DNA of 64,000 nucleotides, from NCBI RefSeq assembly GCF_010183535.1, contig NC_071330.1, positions 5,313,717 to 5,377,716 of the forward strand, given 5' to 3'. Positions 53,952 through 64,000 of the stretch are shown piece after piece. Position numbers and translations under genes: made by a program. This stretch comes from Caenorhabditis remanei (taxonomy: Eukaryota; Nematoda; Chromadorea; Rhabditida; Rhabditidae). How positions within the stretch are numbered: the first letter of the stretch is position 1; each line of letters begins with the position of its first letter. The notes beneath the pieces were generated by a model. That model ran no database searches. It had not been told where the DNA came from and saw only the letters and a list, made by a program, of their open reading frames with translations.

Positions 53952-56900
53952 ATGAGTATCAAGCTACATTTTCTCTTCTTCATGGGATTAGCCATGGCTA
54001 GTAGTAGAGGTCAGTTCACAGTGGGTACTTGCTATCGAGGTTGAGCTAGAGCACGATATGGCAAACGATACCTATGCAAACACGCTCTAAAATTTTAGCT
54101 TAAAAACACGTGTTCGTGGCGGTTAGCATTTCAATCTATTTTCCTGTAGGAATTTTCAGGATACGTGAAAATGTTAAATTTCCACGTTTTGTTTCTCATT
54201 GGAGCATTTTTGTAGCGTTTGCTATATCGTGCTCGAGTACGAGTGTCACATACATATATACATATACAATTCAACCGAACACAACGAAATAATCAACAAT
54301 ACAAACTATTTCCAACTATTTCCAGATGCTGCATCATCTTCTCTCCCAAAATCCATTATCAAGAAGATTGATTCAGTTACTGACCGTAAGCCTTTCTTAA
54401 ATGATTACCTGAACCTCATCTTAATAACTTGCAGATGCTGATTACGTATCAATTGACCCCCACTATTCATCTCTAACGAAACAAATCCCAAATAAAATCA
54501 AGGGATCCACTGAAGGTAAACTTCGAATAGCTAAGCTCCGAAGTTTCAAATTATCTTTATTTCAGATGTAGGATCATCTCATCTTTCCTCTGACATCATT
54601 AATCGATACAGATCTTTCAAAGAATCTGCTGACAGTACGTTATTCTTATAATCTTTCAAGTATATATTCAGTGTTTGTCCTCGGCGCCTGGTATTCGAGA
54701 AAAACAAGGTCAAATTTTGGAAAAATAGACAATTATTGCCTTTTTAACACGCGAAAATTGCAAAAAATGTTCAGAAATTTGACCTTGTTTTTCTCAAATA
54801 CCAGTTTTCGAGGGCAAAAACAGAATATATATTTGGAATCAGCGTTTTCTCAGCTTTCCAATGGTATAGGTCACGTCCCATAACTCCATGGTTAGCTGGA
54901 GGCCTTCCCTAGTAAGCTGCATTCCGAGAAATTTATAATTTTCATTCCAGATGTCGGACCATCTCGTCTCTCCACTGACATCATCCATCGATACAGATCT
55001 TTCAAAGAATCTGCTAACAGTGAGTTCTTCTTATTGTCTTCCTCCACAAATTATTCATTTTCAGCCACTAACCATCAAACTGACCCTAATCATCCACCAC
55101 CAACTCTCCATGAAAGCATGCCCTCCAGAAGAAAGAGATCTATCTCCACCAATTTATCTGCTCTATCCAGACTCAGAAGATCATCCAACGGTATGTCTTA
55201 CAATTTCAGCGTAGATCACCCAAAACCATTCTTTTTTTCAGATGCCACCTTCTCCACTCTCCAATCCCATATTTCCGCCCTCGCTCGTGTTGTGACTGGA
55301 GTTTCGTTGTACAATGGACTAATCGACAAATCCATTTCTTCTGATCAAGCAATTACTGAACTGATGAATCTTGGATCAATCCAGCTGAAGGATTTGGAAA
55401 CTTTTGACAACAAAAAAGTCGATGAATTCGTGAAGAAGTTGAAGAAGACTAGCACCGAAATGAATACGAAAGCCGAAGAAAGTGAGCAACAAATTGTTGA
55501 TTTGCACACGATGAAAGTACTGTGGAGTGAATCAGGAGACTTGAAAACGATTCCGGACAAATCTCGCTTCGATGACTTGAAATTTCTGAAGACCTTAGAT
55601 TTGAAAGTTTTGGAGGAGTTCAAAGTTGGAACCGACTCCCAGAAGTCATTGGAATCGTTGAGAAGTGCTGCTAAATCTGCCGTGGATGCAATTGGAAAAA
55701 CGAATGCTTTGAAGACTCTGAAAGATATGATGTCGGTCCATCGTTTTGCGCAATTGGTGGATTACTACTTCAATTCTGAAGTAGTCAACTTAAGATACCC
55801 AGGTGTCATTCTATCAGCTAATATTCTATTAGTGAAAGAAGACTTCAAGGAGCTACAGGAACTAGCTGTAAAACCAGACTCTGTTTTTTTGACAATGAAG
55901 GAGATTGTGAGCTCCAGTGCGAAAAACAAAAATGCACGTCAGCATACGTCTGGTTTCATCAATGGATATAATGATTTGATGCAAGCTTCAAAAGATTCTG
56001 GAGACTCATGGTTGCAAAAGGCCTTGGGATCGTTTGTTGTGGCAGATGAACTATCGGTTTTCAAAGAAGTAGAAAAAGAAATGAAATCTTTGGATAACGT
56101 TTGGAACTCTGCGAGAAACGATAACATCAAGCGGTCTCTTCACCAAGCCGAACAGTTGGAAACGAACACAAAAACTATTAAGTATGAATCTAATTCATTT
56201 GACACGATGCTGAGCTCATTCCAAAACTGTCAATTCCCGCTACATGTGGAAAGTTTTAAAAATGATTGGGTGAAATTGAGTAACGGTCTGAAGAAGGTCA
56301 ACAGAAAAATTGAAACTGTTTATTCAATTTCTCGATTCACTGAAGGAAGAAATGGGAACGCTTCGGAAACATTGAACTACTTGAAACCGCATTTGCAAAC
56401 ACTCAACCATGGTCAAAAAGTCAACGAAATAGCGAAAGGAATGATGTCAGGAACGGATTATCACTATCTTACAAACAGTATTGCTACTGATCACGAAAAG
56501 TTCTTCAATTGCCTCAACGACATCAAAGAAGATTCAAATGGATTTTCGGCACCTGCTCAGTTGGCCCTCGATATCAGGCAACTCAAAAACTCAACGACTT
56601 TTGAGACTGACATTGCGACTGCTTCATCTGCTGTTACTGGTTCTTCCAAGCACATCTCAACGATTCGATCAAAGATTGAGGAGATCACAAAATCAGAAAC
56701 AGGAAAGAAGTTGGTTGAATTCAAAGAGTTGGTAAAGTTTTCGAAGCCACTTGGAGATTCTTCGGAAGCTTTGTCAAGAGTTCAGAAGGTGTTGGAGAGA
56801 AAGAAAGAGTTGTTGTACTTCGTGGAAAATGGACACTTGGTGGAAGACGTTGTAGAACTAATACCTGTGTCGTTGGCACAATTTGGAGTCAGGAAAAATT

Positions 56901-57564
56901 GGTACGGATTCGATGAATTGAGTTCGAAAATCCTAAATCAGTTGGATAAGATTCAGAAATGGATTGATGGTTTGGTGAAGTCAGAAGAACTGGACTCGTA
57001 CGGATCTGCTCTGGAGAAGTTATCTGGATTGGGAGATGTGGATTTGGAGATGAATCGGAGACTGGCGGCTATCGATTTTCTTCAGCAACAGATTATTCGG
57101 TTCAACCTACAAAGACCAGAAATTGTGAAATTCAAAGAGACGATCAGCCCATTGGAGTCGTTGAATCTTGAATTCTCGAAATTCGATGCATCCTTATCAA
57201 CCATGTCTTCAACCCTGACTGGACTCAAAAACGTTGGAGAAAAACCGGTGAAAAGTACCACGATGGCTGCAGGTCTGATTGGAGAAGAGAAAAAGTTGAC
57301 CGCAAGAAAAGACACTGTCAAGTGAGTCATATCTTTAGTTTATAAAGCGGTATTAAATGGCATTACTAGTAATTGAAAGTTTGACGTGTTCGTTAAGTGA
57401 TTTCCGACTTCCGGGTGGAAATTTATGCATTTTTCAGCTACACGGTCATTGTAATTTTAATTGCCTCCTTCCTCGTTGTTTTGTCATTTTGTGTTCTATT
57501 GGTTCTCTGTGGCATTTTCAATCAATGCTATATAAAGTTCAAAAACCGAAAAGAGGAAAACTGA
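53952..57564 (+). CDS. WSN-domain-like type I membrane protein, paralogue 1
   Basis: Eight exons: 53952-54009, 54326-54385, 54435-54515, 54566-54634, 54951-55019, 55065-55190, 55242-57321 and 57438-57564; 889 aa. The N-terminus MSIKLHFLFFMGLAMASS is a signal peptide. Residues 134-137 are RRKR, a furin-like site. The large exon starts with a domain reading LARVVTGVSLYNGLIDKSIS, AITELMNLGS, LKDLETFDNKKVDEFVKKL, which I take to be the nematode WSN domain; then about 600 residues rich in Lys, Ser and Leu, probably helical. The last exon gives one membrane segment (TVIVILIASFLVVLSF on) and a short basic tail NRKEEN. Introns 1-6 are all phase 1, and exons 4 and 5 are duplicates (RYRSFKESA). Function of the family is unknown to me. 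Confidence 0.87.
54660..54912. mobile_element. Palindromic element in intron 4 of paralogue 1
   Basis: CGCCTGGTATTCGAGAAAAACAAGG on the left, CCTTGTTTTTCTCAAATACCAG on the right, ending GGCCTTCCCTAG. It is the same family as 23711-24076 and occupies the same intron as 61655-61938 in paralogue 2, so it was there before the gene duplicated. Confidence 0.85.
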
Positions 57565-57760
57565 GTTTTTGGGTAATGGTTTTTCTTCAGTTTACATGTT
57601 TTTTTACTCACTTATAAGAGCCTCGAGCTCTTGAAAAGAATGAATGAATTTTAAAAGAAAACAACTATTTTTTCAGAAGACTCGACAATCTGGTATTATT
57701 GAAGTTATTGAAGATATCGTCTTTTTTTTAATTATGTATATCAAATTTAACTATCTCTGA

Positions 57761-57766
57761 AATAAA
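57761..57766 (+). terminator. poly(A) signal of paralogue 1
   Basis: AATAAA about 200 bases after the TGA at 57562-57564. Confidence 0.6.
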
Positions 57767-58056
57767 TTTTTTACAAAAAAACTTTGTGACTTGACAATTC
57801 GAACAAGGAGGTCTTGAACTTACTGTAACAACGTAGTTGCGGATTTAAGGACTAAGGCTCTGAGTCTTATGAATACAGAAACTCTTTAGTGTGGCTCCGC
57901 TTTCCTGAATGAAGGAAACAAAATCATAATGAAGTAGAGAAAAAGTTATTTTTTCATTAACATGATCAGCATAAATCGATTTTATTATAAATAAACAGAT
58001 CACTAGAAGGATAATAACGAATTGTTCTTTTTTGAATACTCTGATTTCGCTCACTA

Positions 58057-58753
58057 CACAGTCTCCCAGACTCCGAGAAAGAACTGCAAGGAAATTTTTG
58101 ATCTACCCTCATGAAACGAAAAATTTGAGAAATTAGCAGGTCTAGAACATTATTTCTATAATTTTTAGCGTGAAGCTTAAAGTCAAAATTAAGAAATTTT
58201 CAGTTTTAGAATTATTCTGAGAGCATTATCCACCCATTCAATCCAAAAAATCCTGGTTTCAGATATTATTTCAAGTCGAAAAGGCAATTTTTCATTTTGA
58301 TTTCGGACGGTTTTTTAATTTGTTCATTAGTTTTCGAGAAATCGATCAAATTCCGAATTTATTTCAATTTTTTGTTATTTTCTCAAAAACTAATGAGCAA
58401 ATTGAAAAACCGTCCTACAGAAATGTGTAAAAATCTCCGGAGCACCTTTTGAGCAATCAATCGTTGGATAATGTTGAGAAAAGAACTAATCTAGTAGATG
58501 TTTCAGAAATCAAAATGAAAAATTGCCTTTTCGAATTGAAAAAGTATAAGAAACCAGGATTTTTTAGATTGAATGGGTGGATAATGCACTCAGAATAATT
58601 CTAAAACTGAAATTTTCTTACTTCTGACCTTGAGCTTTACGATAAAAATTAAAGTAATAACGCTTTAGACCTGCTAATTTCTCAAATTTTTCGTTTCATG
58701 GGGGTAGATCAAAAATTTCCTTACAGTTCTTTCTCGGAGTCTGGGAGACTGTG
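58057..58753. mobile_element. Large palindrome, arms about 330 bases
   Basis: Ends CACAGTCTCCCAGACTCCGAG and CTCGGAGTCTGGGAGACTGTG. Matching inner parts include AATTATTCTGAGAGCATTATCC and its inverse, and CGGACGGTTTTTTAATTTG with CAAATTGAAAAACCGTCC. No open frame worth calling; a large non-autonomous inverted-repeat element. Confidence 0.88.
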
Positions 58754-59654
58754 CATTATGGAATGGTAATGAGTCGCAGTGGAGTTGTGACCTATATCAT
58801 TGGAAAACTCTGAAGTTTGGACATAGTGCCAGCCAAGAAGCATGACCCCTGAATTTCTATCCCAATCGTCTTGATATATCTTCTGGGGTCTTCAAGTTTA
58901 CCACCGTGTCTCCATAAGTCGTTTCAGAATCTTCACAGAGTTTTTCTTGGTTGTCATGCGGAGTTTAGTCAGATTTTGTTTGGAGTTGTGAAAACCGACC
59001 TGGAATCAAGTATATAAGAATTGTGTAGCGAGTTTACTGTAGCCTGATAACTACAGTAACCCAAAAGATGGGTTTCAAACGTTTCTTTTCATTTTCCGCT
59101 GTAAATGATAGGAACCACTCGTACTAAACATTGTCAACTACAAACTCTTTGAGTCAGTTTATGATCGATTTCATCCCAAAACATGATGACATTATCTCAA
59201 TTTCATCAAGATTTTTCTTGCTCTACTGAGCCAAATTTTTTTAAACGAGACAAATCTGCCCTGAAGCCATGCATTTAGTCTTTTTCAGATTACTTTCATC
59301 GTATACACAACTTGAACTCCGTCCAATTTGCATCCTTGAATCGAGTGCTTCTTTACCAATTGGTAGTCCAATTGGCGTCGAAGGCGCGCCAACAACCGAA
59401 TAACCTGTTTTTCAATAATTAGAGACCGAACTTTGAAGATTTTGATTGAAACGCGTCGAAGGCAAGCCTGACACGAAGTCAACACGATTACGTTAAAATT
59501 TACGTTGTGTAATAGCGCTCTGTTGATATTTTATAGTTTTCGGTTAAAACGCGTCAAAGGCGCGACCGAACTTCTCTACGACAAAACTGCCGGTTTCTTG
59601 AATTTCTAAATTTCTTGTTTAAAACGCGCCAAAGATGAAGGAATGATAAAGAAA

Positions 59655-60466
59655 GTGCAACAAAAAAAGAGTATATTTCGACCACATAAAATAGTTTTCC
59701 GAGAAGAAAAAAATTATAAAAATCGACTGAAAATTGCAATTTCTTGGTGGTCCTAGGGATATTTCGCGGCTGAAAATGTGACTTTTTTGTGGTTCCAGGT
59801 TATGATAAGTTTGTTTCCGGGGGGTCATTATGGATTTGAAATCGATTGGCATTCACAGATTTTTGATATCTCTTCTTGTTCTCCAGAACTCCCAAAATTG
59901 AGAGGGCCCTAAAGATATTTCGCGCGGTAGATGTATAACACACTCTCAAAGTTAGACATTTTCAACTGAAAACGGTCAAACTTGTATATGTTATAGTATC
60001 AGGTACTATAAGCAGCTCACCACGCTTACACTATCAGATTTTTACAGTTTTTGGCCTATTTTCTCTAATTTCCTTTTTTTTCGATGAATTATTATGAAAA
60101 ACAGCAAAACTAGGTAAAAAAAAACTATGAATATCTGAGTCGGCGCGAGAAAAAAACTCTGCGTCTCTTGCCGATACTCTCTCGTTTGCGGTGGGGCGCA
60201 GTTGTAATAAAAACGCTCGACTAATATGTTATTTGGAATTTCTTCTTAAAAAGAGTTTTACAATTAGAGATGAAAATCGGCGTGACCGCCTATCTTGCAA
60301 AAACAATAACACGAAGTATTTATTCTGTGACATTTGGAGCAGAGGTCGGCCTCAAATTGGCACGTCAATTTCCTTTGATTTTCTAAAATAAAATTATTCT
60401 CTTCAATCGAGACGTCATTCAACGACCATCAGCGCCCTCTGCTGACTACCAAGCACTCTAACCACG
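59655..60466 (+). repeat. Duplicated 5' flank of WSN-like gene 2
   Basis: Copy of 53160-53951, including GATATTTCGCGCGGTAGATG and GGAGCAGAGGTCGGCCTCAA. The element end at 60135-60213 is more complete here (it includes GGCGCGAGAAAAAAACTCTG, missing from copy 1). Confidence 0.85.
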
Positions 60467-63400
60467 ATGCGTATCAAGCTACTTTTTCTCTTCTTCATGG
60501 GATTAGCGATGGCTAGTAGTAGAGGTCAGTTCACAGTGGGTACTTGCTATCGAGGTTGAGCTAGAGCACGATATGGGAAACGATACCTATGCAAACACGC
60601 TCTAAAATTTTAGCTTAAAAAAGTCCGCATTTAGTGGTGGTTAGCATTTCAATCTATTTTCCTACAGGAATTTTCAGGATACGTGAAAATGTTAAATTTC
60701 CACTTTTTTTTCTCATTAGACCATTTTTGTAGCGTTTGCTATATCGTGCTCGAGTTCGATAGAGTACGAGTGTCACATACATACCGTGCAGTATGATATA
60801 CAATTCGGCCGATTCAGTGGAATTTACCAACTTTGAGAAGGTGTTACGGTGTCACTAATTGTCCCACAAAGTAAAATATGTATAATCCAAACAGAACAAA
60901 AATAGAGATCCATTTTTGTAGTTGACAACTTTTCTGTACGGGCACTCCCTAGCAAGTTACATATTGACAAAGTATTTTCTCGCTCAAATCGTCCCATTTC
61001 AGTGCTAAATAGTGTGATTATTGAGCCCTTCCCTTAAAATGACCATAACTCTCTAGGGAGTGTCCGTACAAAAAAGTTGCCAACTAGAGAAATGAAGCTC
61101 TACCTTTGTTATGTATGGTTTATACATAATTAACTTTGTGGGGACAATCAGCAATACCATAATACCCTCTCAAAGTTGGTCATTTTCAACTGAAAAACGA
61201 AAAATTGTATATCTTACTGCACGGTACTGTAACTATAGGCGACCCAAAATGTGTCAAATGGATACGAATTTTTTGAAATTTACAACGCAACAAAACAAAC
61301 TATTTCCAATTATTTCCAGATACTGCATCATCTTCTCTCCCAAAATCCACCATCAAGAAGTTTGATTCAGTTACTGACCGTAAGCCTTTGTTAAATGATT
61401 GCCTGAACCTCATCTGGATAACTTGCAGATGCTGATTACGTATCAATTGACCCCCACTATTCACCTCTAACGAAACAAATCCCAAATAAAATCAAGGGAT
61501 TCGCTGAAGGTAAACTTTGAAAAGCTAAGCTCCGAAGTTTCAAATTATCTTTATTCCAGATGGAGGATCATCTCGTCTCTCCACTGACATCATTAATCGA
61601 TACAGATCTTTCAAAGAATCTGCTGACAGTAAGTTCTTCTTTTCATCTTCCAAGTATATATTCAGTTTTTGCCCTCGACGCCTGGTATTCGAAAAAAACA
61701 AGGTCAAGTTTTGGGAAAATAGACAATTATTGCCTTTTTAACACGCGAAAATTTCAAAAAATTCAAATTTTCGAGTGCCAAAAAGGTATTTTGACAATGT
61801 CCAGAAATTTGACCTTGTTTTTCTCGAATACCAGTTCTCGAGGGCAAAAACAGAATATATATTTGAAATCAGCGTTTTCTCAGCTTTCCAATGGTATAGG
61901 CCACGTCCCATAACTCCATGGTTAGCTGGAGGCCTTCCCTAGTAAGCTACATTCCGAAAAATGTATTATTTTTATTCCAGATGTCGGACCATCTCGTCTC
62001 TCCACTGACATCATCAATCAATACAGATCTTTCAAAGATTCTGCTGACAGTGAGTTGTTCTTATCATCTTCCTCCACAAATTGTTCATTTTCAGCCACTA
62101 ACCATCAAACTGACCGTAATCATCCACCACCAACTCTCCATGAAAACATGCCCTCCAGAAGAAAGAGATCCATCTCCGCCTATTCATCTGCTCTATTCAG
62201 ATTAAGAAGATCATCCAACGGTATGTCTTACAGTTTCAGCCTACATCCTCTGAAATCATTCTTTTTTCAGATGTCACCTTCTCCACTCTCCAATCCCGTA
62301 TTGCCGCCCTCGCTCGTGTTGTGACTGGAGTGTCGTTGTACAATGGACTAGTTGACAAATCCATTTCTTCTGACCAAGCCATCACTGAACTGATGAATCT
62401 TGGATCAATCCAGCTGAAGGATTTGGAAACTTTTGACAACAAAAAAGTCGAAGCGTTTGTGAAGAACTTGAAGGAAGTCAGCAGCAAAATGGGTACACAA
62501 TCGGTTACGTTGGAGAAACAAATTGTGGACCTTTATACGATGAAAAATGTGTGGAATGGCTCGAAAAACTTTGAAACTATTCCGGACGAGGCCAGTTTCA
62601 AAGGTTTGCAATATTTGGAGAATCTGGATTTGACAGTTTTGGAAAACTTCAAAGTTGGAACCGACTCCCAGAAGTCATTGGAAACTCTTACAAATGCTGC
62701 CAAAGCTGTGGTGGATGCTATTGAAAAGGGGAATGCTTTGAAGACTTTGAAACAGATGACTCCATTTCATCAGTTTACGCAATTAGTGGAACATTACTCA
62801 AACTCGAAACCAGGTGATATCCAGCTTTTGACGCCTGCAAATACTGCACCATTGAAGACAAACCTAAAGATGCTTCAAGGATTCAGCAGCAAAACTGAAG
62901 TGTTATCGACATTGAGTCGAATTGCATCGTCTGGAATGGAGGCTTCAACTGATAGAATGCACACATCAGGTTTTATCAATGGACACCGTGATCTAAACCA
63001 ACTCGTAAAAGACGTTGGAAATGCATGGTTACAAAATTCTCTGGGAACATTTGATTTGAAAGAGGGATTATCGGTTTTTACTGGCTTAGCAGAAAAAATG
63101 AGTGCATTGGATGAAAAGTGGAACAGCGCAAGAACAAAGACAGTAAGAAGATCACTCCAAACTGCCAAAAACTTGGAGTACAGTTCAAACTTGGTCAAGT
63201 ATAATCCTGATTCATTGGACACTGCATTCCAGTCGTTTCAAAAATTTCCAGCAGTTTTACAACTTCTGACAAATAATTTGAAAGGCTTAAGCAAGGATTT
63301 TATAAAACTTCTCAAAGTGGTCGAAATAGTGTATTCCATTTCTCGATCGAAAAGCTTGGAGAGTTCAAAAACTCACCTGTTACTACTAAAAAATGGGGAG

Positions 63401-64000
63401 AAAGTTAAAGATGTCGTAGGTCGAATTATGCAGCAGTCCTCCTTCTATGCTAGTGTTTCTACCCATCCCAAAATCATAGAATACAAGGAATTCTTTGATT
63501 TTTTGAAGACTTTAAACGAGGACTTTACCAGTCTTTCTGCGGCCACTCAGTTTGTGATCGACTTACGAAATCTCAAAGATGAACAGTCTTTCGAGACTGA
63601 CATTACGACTGCTTCATCTGCTGTTTCTGGTTCTTCCAAGCACATCTCAACGATTCGATCAAAGATTGAGGAGATCACGAAATCAGAAACTGGAAAGAAG
63701 TTGGTTGAATTCAAAGAGTTGGTAAAGTTCTCAAAACCACTTGGAGATTCTTCAGAAGCTTTGTCAAGAGTTCAGAAGGTGTTGGAGAAGAAGAAAGCGT
63801 TGTTGGACTTTGTGGAAAATGGACATTTGGTGGAGGAGGCTGTTGAACTAATTCCTGCGCCTATGGACCAATTCGAAGTGAGAAAAGATTGGGCTGGATT
63901 CGATGAATTGAGTTCGAAAATCCTAGATCAGTTGGACAAGATTCAGAAATGGATTGATGGTTTGGTGAAGTCAGAAGACCTGGACTCGTATGGCTCTACT
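60467..64000 (+). CDS. WSN-domain-like membrane protein, paralogue 2 (3' end outside)
   Basis: Exons: 60467-60524, 61320-61379, 61429-61509, 61560-61628, 61981-62049, 62095-62220, and 62271 to beyond the window, open to the last base. The exon lengths of the first six equal those of paralogue 1. Signal peptide MRIKLLFLFFMGLAMASS. The WSN-like domain is almost unchanged (LARVVTGVSLYNGLVDKSIS). From about 62440 to 63590 the two proteins differ strongly, then become nearly identical again. The RRKR site is kept. Intron 1 is longer because of an inserted element. The membrane exon is expected downstream of the window. Confidence 0.85.
60783..61225. mobile_element. Palindromic element inserted in intron 1 of paralogue 2
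   Basis: Terminal inverted repeats ACCGTGCAGTATGATATACAATT and AATTGTATATCTTACTGCACGGT. Internal GTAGTTGACAACTTTTCTGTACGG and CCGTACAAAAAAGTTGCCAACTA. Paralogue 1 lacks it at this place (CACATACATATATACATATAC), so it arrived after the duplication. Related to 47505-47885. Confidence 0.85.
61655..61938. mobile_element. Palindromic element in intron 4 of paralogue 2
   Basis: Same position and sequence family as 54660-54912, with a short extra inner segment (TTCAAATTTTCGAGTGCCAAAAAGG) that paralogue 1 has lost. Ends GGAGGCCTTCCCTAG. Confidence 0.85.

Larger units (their letters stand above)
57565..60466. other. Spacer between the WSN-like genes
   Basis: No gene seen. Contents: 3' UTR and poly(A) signal of paralogue 1, a 0.7-kb palindrome (58057-58753), a stretch with ATGACCTATATCATTGGAAA (58790) like the intron-4 element, three GCGC 22-mers (59370, 59450, 59545), and the duplicated 5' flank (59655-60466). 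Confidence 0.65.

Overview
The window is nuclear DNA of a nematode, almost certainly genus Caenorhabditis. Introns are mostly short with TTTCAG acceptors, and the genome is AT-rich with many fold-back elements. The proteins are recognisable Caenorhabditis families: a KNL-1-like kinetochore scaffold, the ERK kinase MPK-1 including its germline-type N-terminal exon, a nuclear hormone receptor of the expanded nematode type, and two proteins that look like the nematode WSN-domain family. All gene models below were spliced by eye from the sequence.

Layout. 1-2.2 kb: 3' part of knl-1 (+). 2.9-22.05 kb: mpk-1 (-), made of five exons in 3 kb plus a far-upstream alternative first exon, separated by an intron of about 16 kb full of repeats. 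23.5-26.1 kb: a CUE-domain protein gene (+), divergent from mpk-1. 26.3-27.6 kb: a broken 3'-5' exonuclease gene (-), cut by a large fold-back element. 27.7-30.6 kb: a cluster of small genes and relics (+) that resemble the PAZ domain of Argonaute proteins without any Piwi part. 31.2-35.5 kb: a nuclear receptor gene (-) of eight coding exons. 35.5-53.9 kb: about 18 kb with no convincing gene, made of hairpin elements, dispersed GCGC-rich 22-mers, GACAGAC-type motifs and composite repeats. 53.95-57.56 kb and 60.47 kb to the end: two tandem paralogous genes for type I membrane proteins, the second cut by the window edge.

How things relate. knl-1 and mpk-1 are convergent; mpk-1b and the CUE gene are divergent and share about 1.4 kb. 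The two WSN-like genes come from a segmental duplication that includes about 0.8 kb of upstream DNA. They share exon structure and a palindrome in the same intron, and differ by one later transposon insertion.

The most unusual part is the stand-alone PAZ-like cluster. One member still reads through an intron into a complete PAZ-type C-terminus but carries two in-frame stops. One is an open 111-codon gene whose end is an out-of-frame duplicate of the same module. One has lost its intron exactly where it should be spliced. The second is the gene-poor block, where evenly spaced, strand-coherent GCGC 22-mers form inverted and direct copies of a composite unit that I cannot assign to a known repeat.
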